This document shows, piece by piece, positions 17,492 through 25,198 of a DNA stretch of 33,201 nt. The stretch is from Trichodesmium sp. MAG_R02 (GTDB lineage: Bacteria; Cyanobacteriota; Cyanobacteriia; Cyanobacteriales; Microcoleaceae), in the NCBI GenBank assembly GCA_023356605.1, contig JAKQYE010000041.1, forward strand, positions 1-33,201, written 5' to 3'. The first letter of the stretch is position 1, and every line of letters starts with the position of its first letter. The position numbers were made by a program, and so were the translations under genes. The notes beneath the pieces are model-generated. The model worked only from the letters and a program-made list of their open reading frames with translations. It made no database searches and was not told where the DNA came from.

Positions 17492-18748
17492 TCACAGAGA
17501 AGTTTCCAAAATACTGAGCAGTTCTGGAATTTGTGTAATTGATTTCATCGCCTCATTTGCTATCAGACTATGAACAGTAGTAGTAGGATGTATATCATCA
17601 AAGAATAGAAAGCCACTAGGGTCATCCAAACCAGAAGTCAAGAAATTATCTGTAACATTTGTCAAAGTAAAATCATCAGGATTAGCAATTATATTATCAA
17701 ATAAAGTTTCAATATCAAGATTAACAATATTAATATTTGGGTTTTGTTCTAATATTTGGGAAGCTGCTGCTAGGGTATTATTATGACTTTCAGTTAATAA
17801 ACTTAATCTCTGTTGTTGTTCGGGAGGAAGAGTTTGTGCAAGTGGAATCATTCCTAAGTCTGGTAGATTTGGTAAAACAAAATTTTTGGCTCCAGTATCG
17901 GCAAGTTTATTTACTGCACCTAACAAATTATCTACAGTTGACTGCACATCCAAATTTTGACCCCCTAAATAATCATTAGTTCCTGCCCATACCACATATA
18001 AAGCATCTGGATCAGTGGTGGGAGTTTCTGCAATAAATTCATCAATTTGCGTTTGTAAACCTATAAAAATTGGAGGTGTGCCCTCTGGTAAGTCGTTGTT
18101 AGCAATATTGCTAATTCCTGTGGTAGCTCCACTAACTGCAAAATTGAGGTTAGGATCAAATGTTAATTCTAACTGAGGTGCGAGAGTTTCTACCCATACC
18201 GGACCGTTACTTAAACGCCCCTCAAAATAGGGAGCAAAAAATTGCAACACAAACTCGTCGGTAGCACCCAAAACATTCTCAGCAGTAGCCAAAAGATTCC
18301 CTGTATCAGACAAACTATCACCAAATACATAAATATCCCTAAATAAGAGGCGCGGCAACCGACCTTCAAATTGACCAAAATTGAGAAAATGTTCTGTGGC
18401 GGTTCGTGGCGTAGTTACAACTACTTCAGCTAAATCTGGATAACGCTCCAGATAAAAACTGGTGTTCAGCAAAGCACTGGGGTCTCGTTGTTCAAACTGA
18501 CCAAAGTTGATAAAGTGTTCTGTAGGGGTGAGAAGATTTTGTTCTACAGCAGTTGCAACTCCGGGATTAGTAGTGAGATAAAAGTTAGTATTGAAAATCC
18601 CACTGGGGTCACGACCTTCAAATTGACCGAATCTAATAAAGTGGAAAAAACCATCACTGATAATATTATTGGCAACTGCTCCAGCTACTTCTGGGTTAGT
18701 TTCGAGATAGAATTGTTCGTCGAATAATTTGTTTATTGTTAATGCCAT
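17492..18748 (-). CDS. SGNH/GDSL-family lipase/esterase with N-terminal FGQFEGR repeats
   Basis: 418 residues, start MALTINKLFDEQFYL. The N-terminus (1-135) is three repeats of about 43 residues, each with a (F)YL-x-x-(N/Y)P-x-(V/L)A core and ending HFxxFGQFExR. This module is seen in several cyanobacterial exported or calcium-related proteins, and its role is uncertain. The hydrolase domain (about 136-410) has the plant GDSL-lipase-type blocks: block I FGDSLSDTGN with the nucleophile Ser, Gly in block II, block III WAGTNDYLGG with the Gly and Asn of the oxyanion hole, and block V DDIHPTT with the Asp-His pair. The catalytic set is therefore complete. The expected reaction is hydrolysis of an acyl ester such as a lipid. 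No Sec signal is obvious, so export, if any, would be by another route. The repeats, and the duplicated 3' fragment at 17047-17149, show recent rearrangement here. Confidence 0.92.
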   Translation of the reverse strand: MALTINKLFDEQFYLETNPEVAGAVANNIISDGFFHFIRFGQFEGRDPSGIFNTNFYLTTNPGVATAVEQNLLTPTEHFINFGQFEQRDPSALLNTSFYLERYPDLAEVVVTTPRTATEHFLNFGQFEGRLPRLLFRDIYVFGDSLSDTGNLLATAENVLGATDEFVLQFFAPYFEGRLSNGPVWVETLAPQLELTFDPNLNFAVSGATTGISNIANNDLPEGTPPIFIGLQTQIDEFIAETPTTDPDALYVVWAGTNDYLGGQNLDVQSTVDNLLGAVNKLADTGAKNFVLPNLPDLGMIPLAQTLPPEQQQRLSLLTESHNNTLAAASQILEQNPNINIVNLDIETLFDNIIANPDDFTLTNVTDNFLTSGLDDPSGFLFFDDIHPTTTVHSLIANEAMKSITQIPELLSILETSL

Positions 18749-18834
18749 TGATAATTTATTTTTATCTTTATATATACATTAAGTACAGTAGTATACTATA
18801 TTTTAGTGTCTAGTTGCAAAAAGTTAATATCTTT

Positions 18835-18936
18835 CAGGACTTACGCAAAGAAACCCGGTTAAGACAGTAAATCATTGTTTTAACACATAAATATCTACGA
18901 GAAACCGGGTTTCTCAGTTTGCCTGCGTAAGTCCTG
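18835..18936. mobile_element. MITE-like hairpin element, CAGGACTTACGCA ends
   Basis: A 102-bp element with 13-bp inverted ends (CAGGACTTACGCA and TGCGTAAGTCCTG) and an inner inverted pair (GAAACCCGGTT and AACCGGGTTTC). It lies upstream of the GDSL hydrolase start. Related pieces lie at 17450-17485 and 21588-21674. The AGGACTTACG end is a widespread dispersed repeat in filamentous cyanobacteria. No gene is inside. Confidence 0.88.
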
Positions 18937-19190
18937 TATTTATTAAGCCAATTCGGGTTATATTTTCCTTCTGAATAATTAGGAGAAAAAATGTTCCGTC
19001 GAGCCCCACCGATAAATCTGAAAAATTTTATGGCCGACATTCCGCAGATTTTCATATATCTTTATGTATATTTATATTTTCAAAGAGACTTATACGAAGA
19101 ATATTCGTTCTAGAACTCAATATCAACAAAATTTATCAATAACTAATTTTTTATGAGAAAATTATTTACGATTCTTTATAATCGTGAAAA

Positions 19191-19463
19191 TTGAGGTTTA
19201 TAGCAATAAGGTTTTCAGGGGTAGCATTTGGGGGGTTCGAGAGGGATGGGATTGCATTTTATGCCTTTCCTCCCAATAATTCCATACCTACTGATACTAT
19301 CCCCATTTACCGCTTCTATAATGAAGCAACTTCGGCAGCTACTAGCAGTCCAGTTCACTTCTTTACTGGCAGCGAGGAGAATAAGAACAACGTTATTGAT
19401 AATTTTGTAGATTTCATCTACGAAGGCCCTGCTTGGTATGCATTAAGTGCCGATAGTTTTTAG
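19191..19463 (+). pseudogene. Truncated DUF5648-like repeat fragment
   Basis: An open stretch of 90 codons with only a TTG to start from and no ribosome binding site. From about residue 12 it reads FERDGIAFYAFP, VPIYRFYN-like IPIYRFYNEATSA, HFFTGSEENKNNVI and FIYEGPAWYAL. This matches the DUF5648 pattern (YRFYN, HFYT, E-K-N-V, YEG-AFYA) found in secreted lipase, peptidase and adhesin-like proteins. Complete proteins have this block as a C-terminal domain, so here only the tail remains and the catalytic part is missing. It is divergent from the hydrolase at 17492 and converges on the LpxB-like gene. Confidence 0.65.
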
Positions 19464-19509
19464 TTTACAAGATTAAATAGTAATTTTTCTGTACCAATGC
19501 CGAATCTTG

Positions 19510-20895
19510 TTAGATGTGATGACTACAGTTCAACGATAATAAAATTTCTGTCAACTTTTTTGCTGCCCCTGGTTCACCCCTCACATTATGGAGGCGATCG
19601 CGCATTTCTTCCAACTGCTCTGGATGACTCAAAAACTCTAACACCAACTCTGCCACAACTTCCGGTTTTAATTTCCCTACCAACTCCGGCACAATTTCCT
19701 GTTTGGCCCAAATATTTGGCCAAGCAAACAGTTGTCCCTTACGGAGCACTAACCAATTAATTCCGGCAGCAAAAACAGCGCCAACCACTGGTAAATTTGC
19801 AAGTAACCCAGGTAAACCATCCCACGCTCTCATAATATCTAATTCTTGAGTAGGCAACAAAACTATCATCGGTATTGCTAAAGAACCTAACTCAGCAGTA
19901 TTCGCACCGACAGTAGTCAGACAAAGACGACATTTGGAAAGTATGTCATAAGCAGGAGTGCGGGTGATCAATTCTATTTCTACACCCCCAGTTGTCACCA
20001 GTTGAGAATTTTTAATTTCAAAATCTGTTCCCTGTTCCCTACTCTCTTTTTCCTTCCTATTCAAAGAAGGTATTAATAATTTTGCTCCCACACCCCCCAT
20101 TTTTTCAATTGCTGGATTTTTTTGTGGGTCGGCAAAATTAGCTAAAGTTGTTAAGTCAAGGGTGGGAGCCACGGGAATTATAAATTTAGTTTGGGGACGA
20201 ATTTTGTGGATATGTTGAGCGATCGCTAAAGTTAAAGGTACACCTAAAGATAACTTGGTAGGTTTCGAGCCAGGCAATAACCCAATTAACTCTACACTAC
20301 TTCCCCCTCCTTTTAGACCGTTAAAAAAACAACTTCCCACTTCTAAATTCTGAGTTTCTTTGAATTCTGAATTCTGATTCCTGAGTTCTAAGTCCTGAGT
20401 TCTGAGTTGATTACTATTTCTGACCTCGTTCATCAAATCTCCCACGACTGTAAATTTCTCAGCATATTTTGTCGGCACCTGAGCAACTACTTCTTGCTTC
20501 ATCGCACCAAATTTATCTACCCAACGCCACCATCTAGCATCCCATTCAGCATAGATAACAGTGGGATAACCCAAACGTTTTCCCACCACAACAGTAAAAA
20601 ACTGGTCACCCCCTAGAAATAAAACTACTCCTTGGGGGTACCAATGCCAATTTTCTGACGTCTTACCCCAGAGCAAAAACCGCCAAAAATATTCAGGTGG
20701 TTGTACCCGGTCTACTTCTGGATAAGAACGAGCGATCGCTACTTCTTTTCCTGTAGCATGGGGACAAGGGGAAAGAATAACAGAAATCCTCATATCAATA
20801 TTTGCCTGTTGTCGCAACTGTTGTACAACAGGTCTTACCCAGGTAACTAATTCTCCTGGACCATTCGAGAGGATGACAATATCAAGTTTTTCCAT
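19510..20895 (-). CDS. LpxB-like glycosyltransferase (lipid-A-disaccharide synthase-related)
   Basis: 461 residues, start MEKLDIVILSNGPGELVTWV. The GT-B fold is indicated by the N-terminal ILSNGPGELVTWVRP, a central VVGDLMNEV, the second Rossmann half beginning IGLLPGSKPTKLSLGVPL, and the donor-side segment CLTTVGANTAELGSLAIPMIVLLPTQE. This matches the cyanobacterial LpxB-related family rather than classical LpxB: several LpxB residues differ, and a true lipid A pathway is not demonstrated here. Two inserts interrupt the fold and are made of heptamer-type repeats: about 160-190 (LRTQDLELRNQNSE, from 20342-20409) and about 275-300 (from 20001-20060). They sit in predicted loops and keep the frame. 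The gene is read alone, ATG at 20893-20895, with AGGAG-like bases just upstream. Confidence 0.85.
   Translation of the reverse strand: MEKLDIVILSNGPGELVTWVRPVVQQLRQQANIDMRISVILSPCPHATGKEVAIARSYPEVDRVQPPEYFWRFLLWGKTSENWHWYPQGVVLFLGGDQFFTVVVGKRLGYPTVIYAEWDARWWRWVDKFGAMKQEVVAQVPTKYAEKFTVVGDLMNEVRNSNQLRTQDLELRNQNSEFKETQNLEVGSCFFNGLKGGGSSVELIGLLPGSKPTKLSLGVPLTLAIAQHIHKIRPQTKFIIPVAPTLDLTTLANFADPQKNPAIEKMGGVGAKLLIPSLNRKEKESREQGTDFEIKNSQLVTTGGVEIELITRTPAYDILSKCRLCLTTVGANTAELGSLAIPMIVLLPTQELDIMRAWDGLPGLLANLPVVGAVFAAGINWLVLRKGQLFAWPNIWAKQEIVPELVGKLKPEVVAELVLEFLSHPEQLEEMRDRLHNVRGEPGAAKKLTEILLSLNCSHHI
20001..20060. repeat. Heptamer-type repeat inside the LpxB-like gene, second insert
   Basis: TGTTCCCTGTTCCCT and neighbours show a 7-bp period, with a flanking TTTTTAATTTC. 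This is the composition of intergenic repeats in this genome, but here it is translated in frame as a Glu/Lys/Arg-rich loop. Confidence 0.6.
20342..20409. repeat. Heptamer repeat inside the LpxB-like gene, first insert
   Basis: The TGAATTC/TGAGTTC unit repeats about nine times at a 7-bp period. Because 3 x 7 bp is 21 bp, the encoded peptide has a 7-residue period (LRTQDLE, LRNQNSE, FKETQNL). No stop codon is created on the minus strand. Confidence 0.8.
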
Positions 20896-21043
20896 AGGAG
20901 TAATAGGTGTTAGGTCAACTTTTTAATTTATACCAATTCACTTTGCACGACCACCTAAAATATGACTTTTCAATTTTGGGAGGGGTTAACTTTTGGTAAA
21001 ACGGTATCACAGCCTAATATACTAACTAAATTAACTAAATTAT

Positions 21044-21048
21044 AGGAG
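21044..21048 (+). promoter_or_regulatory. Ribosome binding site fixing a GTG start
   Basis: AGGAG ends 8 bp before GTG at 21057. There is no ATG near the start of the ankyrin frame, so this site decides the start. Confidence 0.8.
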
Positions 21049-21056
21049 AAAATTAA

Positions 21057-21536
21057 GTGAGAGAACTAATAGATGCCGTTAAAGTTGGAGATGTTGATCA
21101 AGTTGAAACTTTGCTGAGTGGGGGTGTGGATGTCAATGCTAGAGACTCAGAGGGCTCAACTGCTTTAATTGCTGCTTCTGAAACTGGCCATGTAGAAATA
21201 GTGAAAAAATTATTAGTTACTGGTTCAGATGTCAATGGTAATGATATTGATGGTTGGGTTCCTTTGATGGGCGCTGCTGCTAGCGGCAACCAGGAAATTT
21301 TACAAGTATTATTAGATGCTGGTGCTGATGTTAATGCTGCTACTAATTTTGGTTTGACTGCTTTGATGACTGCTGCTGGTAGTGGTCATGTTAGTATAGT
21401 CCAAACTTTACTAGAAAGGGGGGCAAATATTAGGGCAAAAGATCACAATACATGGACAGCCTTAGTTTGGGCAAATTCGGAAGGTCATAAGGATGTGGTG
21501 GAGTTGCTCAAGCAGATGCGCGATCAGGATAATTAG
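21057..21536 (+). CDS. Small ankyrin-repeat protein
   Basis: 159 residues from a GTG start with a good AGGAG site. It is made almost entirely of ankyrin repeats of 33 residues: RELIDAVKVGDVDQVETLLSGG, then DVNARDSEGSTALIAASETGHVEIV, DVNGNDIDGWVPLMGAAASGNQEIL, DVNAATNFGLTALMTAAGSGHVSIV and NIRAKDHNTWTALVWANSEGHKDVVELL. That is four full repeats and a capping first helix. The conserved G-x-TAL and LL-x-x-GA/D patterns are visible in most units; the second has WVPL instead. There is no enzyme motif, signal or membrane segment, so it is a soluble protein-binding module. The partner is unknown. It is flanked by the LpxB-like gene (divergent) and a hairpin element. Confidence 0.93.
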   Translation: MRELIDAVKVGDVDQVETLLSGGVDVNARDSEGSTALIAASETGHVEIVKKLLVTGSDVNGNDIDGWVPLMGAAASGNQEILQVLLDAGADVNAATNFGLTALMTAAGSGHVSIVQTLLERGANIRAKDHNTWTALVWANSEGHKDVVELLKQMRDQDN

Positions 21537-21587
21537 TTATCTTAGGGAGCAGGAAGAGGGAGTAGTTTGAGATAACTTTTTATTGCT

Positions 21588-21674
21588 CAGGACTTATGTA
21601 AACTAATTGTAGTGTAAATATCGGATCAGGATTATCAAAAATACACCACATATAGAAACAATACGTAAGTCCTG
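21588..21674. mobile_element. MITE-like hairpin element with CAGGACTTA ends
   Basis: An 87-bp element with inverted ends CAGGACTTATGTA and TACGTAAGTCCTG. The outer 9 bp are shared with the element at 18835-18936, but the interior differs. It lies 50 bp after the ankyrin gene. Confidence 0.8.
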
Positions 21675-22142
21675 TTGATTAATAGGCCACAAAGATCAGG
21701 AGGTTGTATACAACTTTCCAAACGGAGTTATTATTTGTTTTTGTGCTAAGAAAACAAGTCATTTATCTTAAGAATTAAAAATAATATAATCCTATAAATG
21801 TTAGATAATGGGAATATATAAAATAGGAAAATATGAAAGATAAACAGAAATCAGATTTATAATATTTTATCCTAAAATCATTTGCCCGAAATCTGCTGTA
21901 TGTTCATTAGTTTAAAAAACTCTTACATAACTCAGATAAAATAACACTTTTAGAGTTAGTATATCTCAAGATATTAAGTTTTACTAAAAGATTCAAATTT
22001 TCTACAAATAGTTCTCACAGTTTTGAATATTAATTGCTATTTTACGGACAATTAAACATTCCTACTTAAAAAAAAATCAAGTATGTGGGGTTGCTTAAAA
22101 TCCCTGTAATCAAAACAAATTCTAACTTTTTAACTCGTTTTC
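21675..22142. other. AT-rich gap, no gene seen
   Basis: There are no coding frames or recognisable RNA signals. It must contain the promoter of the membrane-protein gene at 22143, but no box stands out. Confidence 0.5.
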
Positions 22143-23985
22143 ATGCAGCAACTAAACCGCCAAAAAATTCCAATTTTATATCTAATTTTTTTGCCAGTAT
22201 TATTAATGGGTATCTGCATCCTTAAGTATAGTGTAAATTTCCCTTTTTCTGACCAATGGCCTTTAGCAATTATGTTTGAGAAAATCTACAGCAATAATCT
22301 CTCTTTTAGTGATTTATTTTCTCAATTCCATGAAAGTAGAAAAATTTTTCCCAGACTAATTTTTATCGGTTTAGCTTATTTGAAAAATTGGGATGTCAGA
22401 TATGAAATGTTAGTAATATTTTTGTTAACTTGTATTATTTCTCTAAACGTATATTGTTTAAGCAGATTAACTTTAAGAAGTAATTTTATTACTGTACTTT
22501 TTCTTTTAGCAATTTCTAATTTACTAATTTTTTCTCCCGCGCAATATGAAAACTGGCTTTGGGGAATTCAGGTTGTAGTTTATATTCCAATTGCTTGTTT
22601 AACCGGCTGTTTAGTTATAGCTAAAAAAAAATTGAGCTTAAGAACAAAGTTAATAATTTGTTTTTGCCTCTGTACAGTTAGCACTTTTTCTTATGCCAAT
22701 GGAATGTTAACTTGGTTATTAGTTTTTCCCGCATTAACAATTTTAGCCTCTGGAAAATGGCAGGAAATCTTCACAAAAAATATTTGGATGATTGTTAGTG
22801 GTTTATTAGGTTTTATCGCCAACGCAGTTGTGTATTTTTATGATTATCAAAAACCTGATAAACATCCGAGTTTTTTATCAGCCATAAGTCATCCAGTTGA
22901 TACATTTCATTATTTTCTAGCTTTTTTAGGTGCTCCTTTAGCATTGGAAAATTTAACTGTAGCAACAATAGTCGGGGCTTTGGTATTTAGTTTGTGGATA
23001 TTTCTCTGTTGGCAGCTTTTTCGATTAGTTAAAACAGATTTTCTCTTATTACATCGTCTCATTGTCTGGCTAATAATTGGAGTTTACAGCGCTTTTCAAA
23101 TTGATGAACTACATCGCCATAACCAAAACCTTGTAGGGAGGTTGCATGCAACCTCCCTACTGTGGTCGACCGACATGAAAAATGCTGTATGCAATTATTA
23201 GTGGAGCTGTAACTGCTTTAGGTAGAGTGGGGTTTGGTGTTGGTCAAGCTCTGGCTCCAAGATATACAGCTTTTTCATTATATTTGATGGTATCTTTAAT
23301 TTATTTACTGGTTATTTTTTGTATGGTAGCTAGTCAAAACAATACTCGGAAAAAGTTAATTAAATATAATTCCTTATTACTTATTACTATTTTCCTAGTT
23401 TTACATATTAATACTATTATTAATGCTATAGATAGGATGAGCGATCGCCGAGTTATCTTGCTTCAAAGTAAAGCTTGTTTATTGATGATAAATGTTATCC
23501 AGAAAGATGAATGTTTGGTAATGAAAAGAAGCCCTGAACCTCTGATAAATACTGCTAATATTTTAGATAAATTAGGCTTTTTACAACCAGGATTAGTCAA
23601 GAGCAAAAATATTGAAAAGATTGCAGAAAAGCCAAAATTAGAATTAATTTATGATTATTTTGATACAGTAAATCAAATTGATGATCAGACTTATATTGCT
23701 AATGGCTGGGCAATTTTACCAGAAAGAGGTGAAGTTGCCGATGGAGTAATTTTGACTTATGAAAATGCCAAAGGAGAAGCAATAATATTTAAGTTAATTA
23801 ATCAGAAAACACCCAGACCTAGTGTTAGAGAATATTTTAACAATTCAACTTATTTATATTCCGGTTGGCAAAAATCTTTTTCAGCTCAGGAAATTCCCCA
23901 AGAAAAAGTTAAACTTAAAGCTTGGGCATTTAATACCGAAAATGGCAAAGCTTTTTTATTGAACAAAACTCAAATAATTAACTAG
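22143..23985 (+). pseudogene. Polytopic GT-C-like membrane protein, disrupted by a MITE
   Basis: Two open pieces (22143-23201 and 23182-23985) are the halves of one gene homologous along its whole length to 25134-26993. Shared blocks include YSVNFPFSDQW against YSVNIPYWDQW, HESRKIFPRLIFIGLAYL, NWDVRYEM, ENWLWGIQ, YFYDYQKP, LGRVGFGVGQAL, and the C-terminal block NGWAILPERGEVAD. The first piece runs well to VYS; the second resumes at IISGAVTALGRV. Between them lies about 103 bp containing the element 23091-23185, which adds a number of bases not divisible by three, so the frame is lost. Before the break it would have had about 11 membrane segments and an extracytoplasmic C-terminal domain of about 170 residues. 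A good terminator follows, and the remainder is little decayed, so the break looks recent. The original role was probably sugar transfer with GtrB. Confidence 0.88.
23091..23185 (+). mobile_element. MITE-like hairpin element, copy B, inside a gene
   Basis: A 95-bp element starting GCTTTTCA and ending TGAAAAATGC, with a perfect 28-bp palindrome at 23133-23160. It aligns to the reverse complement of copy A (12520-12610). The palindromes of the two copies differ at two positions per arm, and both changes are compensated in the other arm. A target duplication is not clearly visible. Confidence 0.88.
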
Positions 23986-24019
23986 GGCTTGATGAAAAAG
24001 TATTGCAGCCCTTTTTTTT
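23984..24019 (+). terminator. Rho-independent terminator
   Basis: AGGGCT and AGCCCT form a stem around a loop of 17 bases, directly followed by a run of eight or nine T. It overlaps the stop codon of the disrupted membrane-protein gene. Confidence 0.8.
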
Positions 24020-24259
24020 GTTATGACGTAAATTTATGCGGGACTGAAGGTGTTGTTTACTGATGGTTCGCTGAAAAAGTTTTTATGCTTCTCCAAAAAC
24101 CAAAAATAAAATCAATTATTCTCCATAAATTATCAATTACTTCTTCCTATTACCCATTGCCTATTTCCTACTCTCTTAACTACAACTCACATTCATTCTG
24201 CCTAGGTTGACAATTATAAACAAGTTATGTATCATTTGGGCGAGAAGTGAGTAAAGACG

Positions 24260-25198
24260 ATGAAAAATATTGATTATTCTGTAGTAATTCCTATCTTTAA
24301 TGAAGAAGAAATTATCCCTGAACTCTGGCGCAGGTTATCAGATATTTTAGACAGACTTGATAGTAGTAGTGAAGTAATTTTTATCAATGATGGGAGTGTA
24401 GATAATTCTTTGGAACTCCTCAAAGAAATCAACCATAAAAATCAAGAAGTAAAAATTATTAGCTTTTCCAGAAACTTCGGTCATCAGTGTGCTTTATCTG
24501 CTGGGATAGATCATGCTAATGGTAAAGCAGTTATCCTTATGGATGGAGATTTACAAGATTCTCCAGAAGCAATTATCAGTTTTTTACAACTTTGGCAACA
24601 GGGATATGATGTAGTTTATGCTATTAGAAAAAATCGCAAAGAAAAATGGTTAAAACGATTAGCATTTAAAAGCTTTTATTATATACAAAAAAAGTTGTCA
24701 GGAATTGTAACTCCCATGGACGCAGGAATCTTTTCATTAATGGATAGAAAAGTTATCTTGACTTTACGGCAAATGCCAGAACGCAATAAATATTTAAGTG
24801 GGTTAAGAGCTTATGCTGGATTTAAACAAATAGGAGTTTATGTAGAAAGAGGACCGCGATATCGGGGTCAGCCGAAAGTGTCAGTTTCTAAATTATTTAA
24901 ACTTGCTTTTGATGGAATATTTTCTTTTTCTACAATTCCTCTAAAAATAGCAACTATTTTAGGTTTAGTATCGGCAATCATCTCTTTTATTATTGGCTTA
25001 ATTGGCCTTTACGTTAAATTTATTTTAGGACAAGAATTTCTCTCCTGGGCTTATGGTTTAACTACTACATTTTTTATGGGAGGAATTCAACTACTTTCTT
25101 TAGGAATTATTGGAGAATATATAGGTAGAATTTATGATGAAGTTCGGCAAAGACCTTACTATATTATTCAAGAAAAGATTGGCTTTGAAAAAGAATGA
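24260..25198 (+). CDS. GtrB/DPM1-like polyprenyl-phosphate glycosyltransferase (GT2)
   Basis: 312 residues, start MKNIDYSVVIPIFNEEE. The GT2 domain (1-225) has VVIPIFNEEE, the FINDGSVDNS donor-binding loop, SFSRNFGHQCALSAGIDHANG, the metal-binding DGDLQDSPE, and the acceptor-side GLRAYAGFKQ with ERGPRYRGQPK. Two membrane segments follow (about 233-258 and 268-292), then the cytoplasmic tail IGRIYDEVRQRPYYII. This is the pattern of bactoprenol glucosyltransferases GtrB and YfdH and their relatives. It is expected to move a sugar from a nucleotide donor to undecaprenyl phosphate on the inner leaflet. It overlaps or is within a few bases of the next gene, so the two form an operon. The lipid-linked sugar is likely passed to the polytopic protein at 25134. 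The donor sugar is not predictable. Confidence 0.93.
   Translation: MKNIDYSVVIPIFNEEEIIPELWRRLSDILDRLDSSSEVIFINDGSVDNSLELLKEINHKNQEVKIISFSRNFGHQCALSAGIDHANGKAVILMDGDLQDSPEAIISFLQLWQQGYDVVYAIRKNRKEKWLKRLAFKSFYYIQKKLSGIVTPMDAGIFSLMDRKVILTLRQMPERNKYLSGLRAYAGFKQIGVYVERGPRYRGQPKVSVSKLFKLAFDGIFSFSTIPLKIATILGLVSAIISFIIGLIGLYVKFILGQEFLSWAYGLTTTFFMGGIQLLSLGIIGEYIGRIYDEVRQRPYYIIQEKIGFEKE

Noticed and set aside
18834-19055. A 73-codon minus-strand frame
   Set aside because: It lies mostly in the 102-bp hairpin element and has no recognisable protein features.
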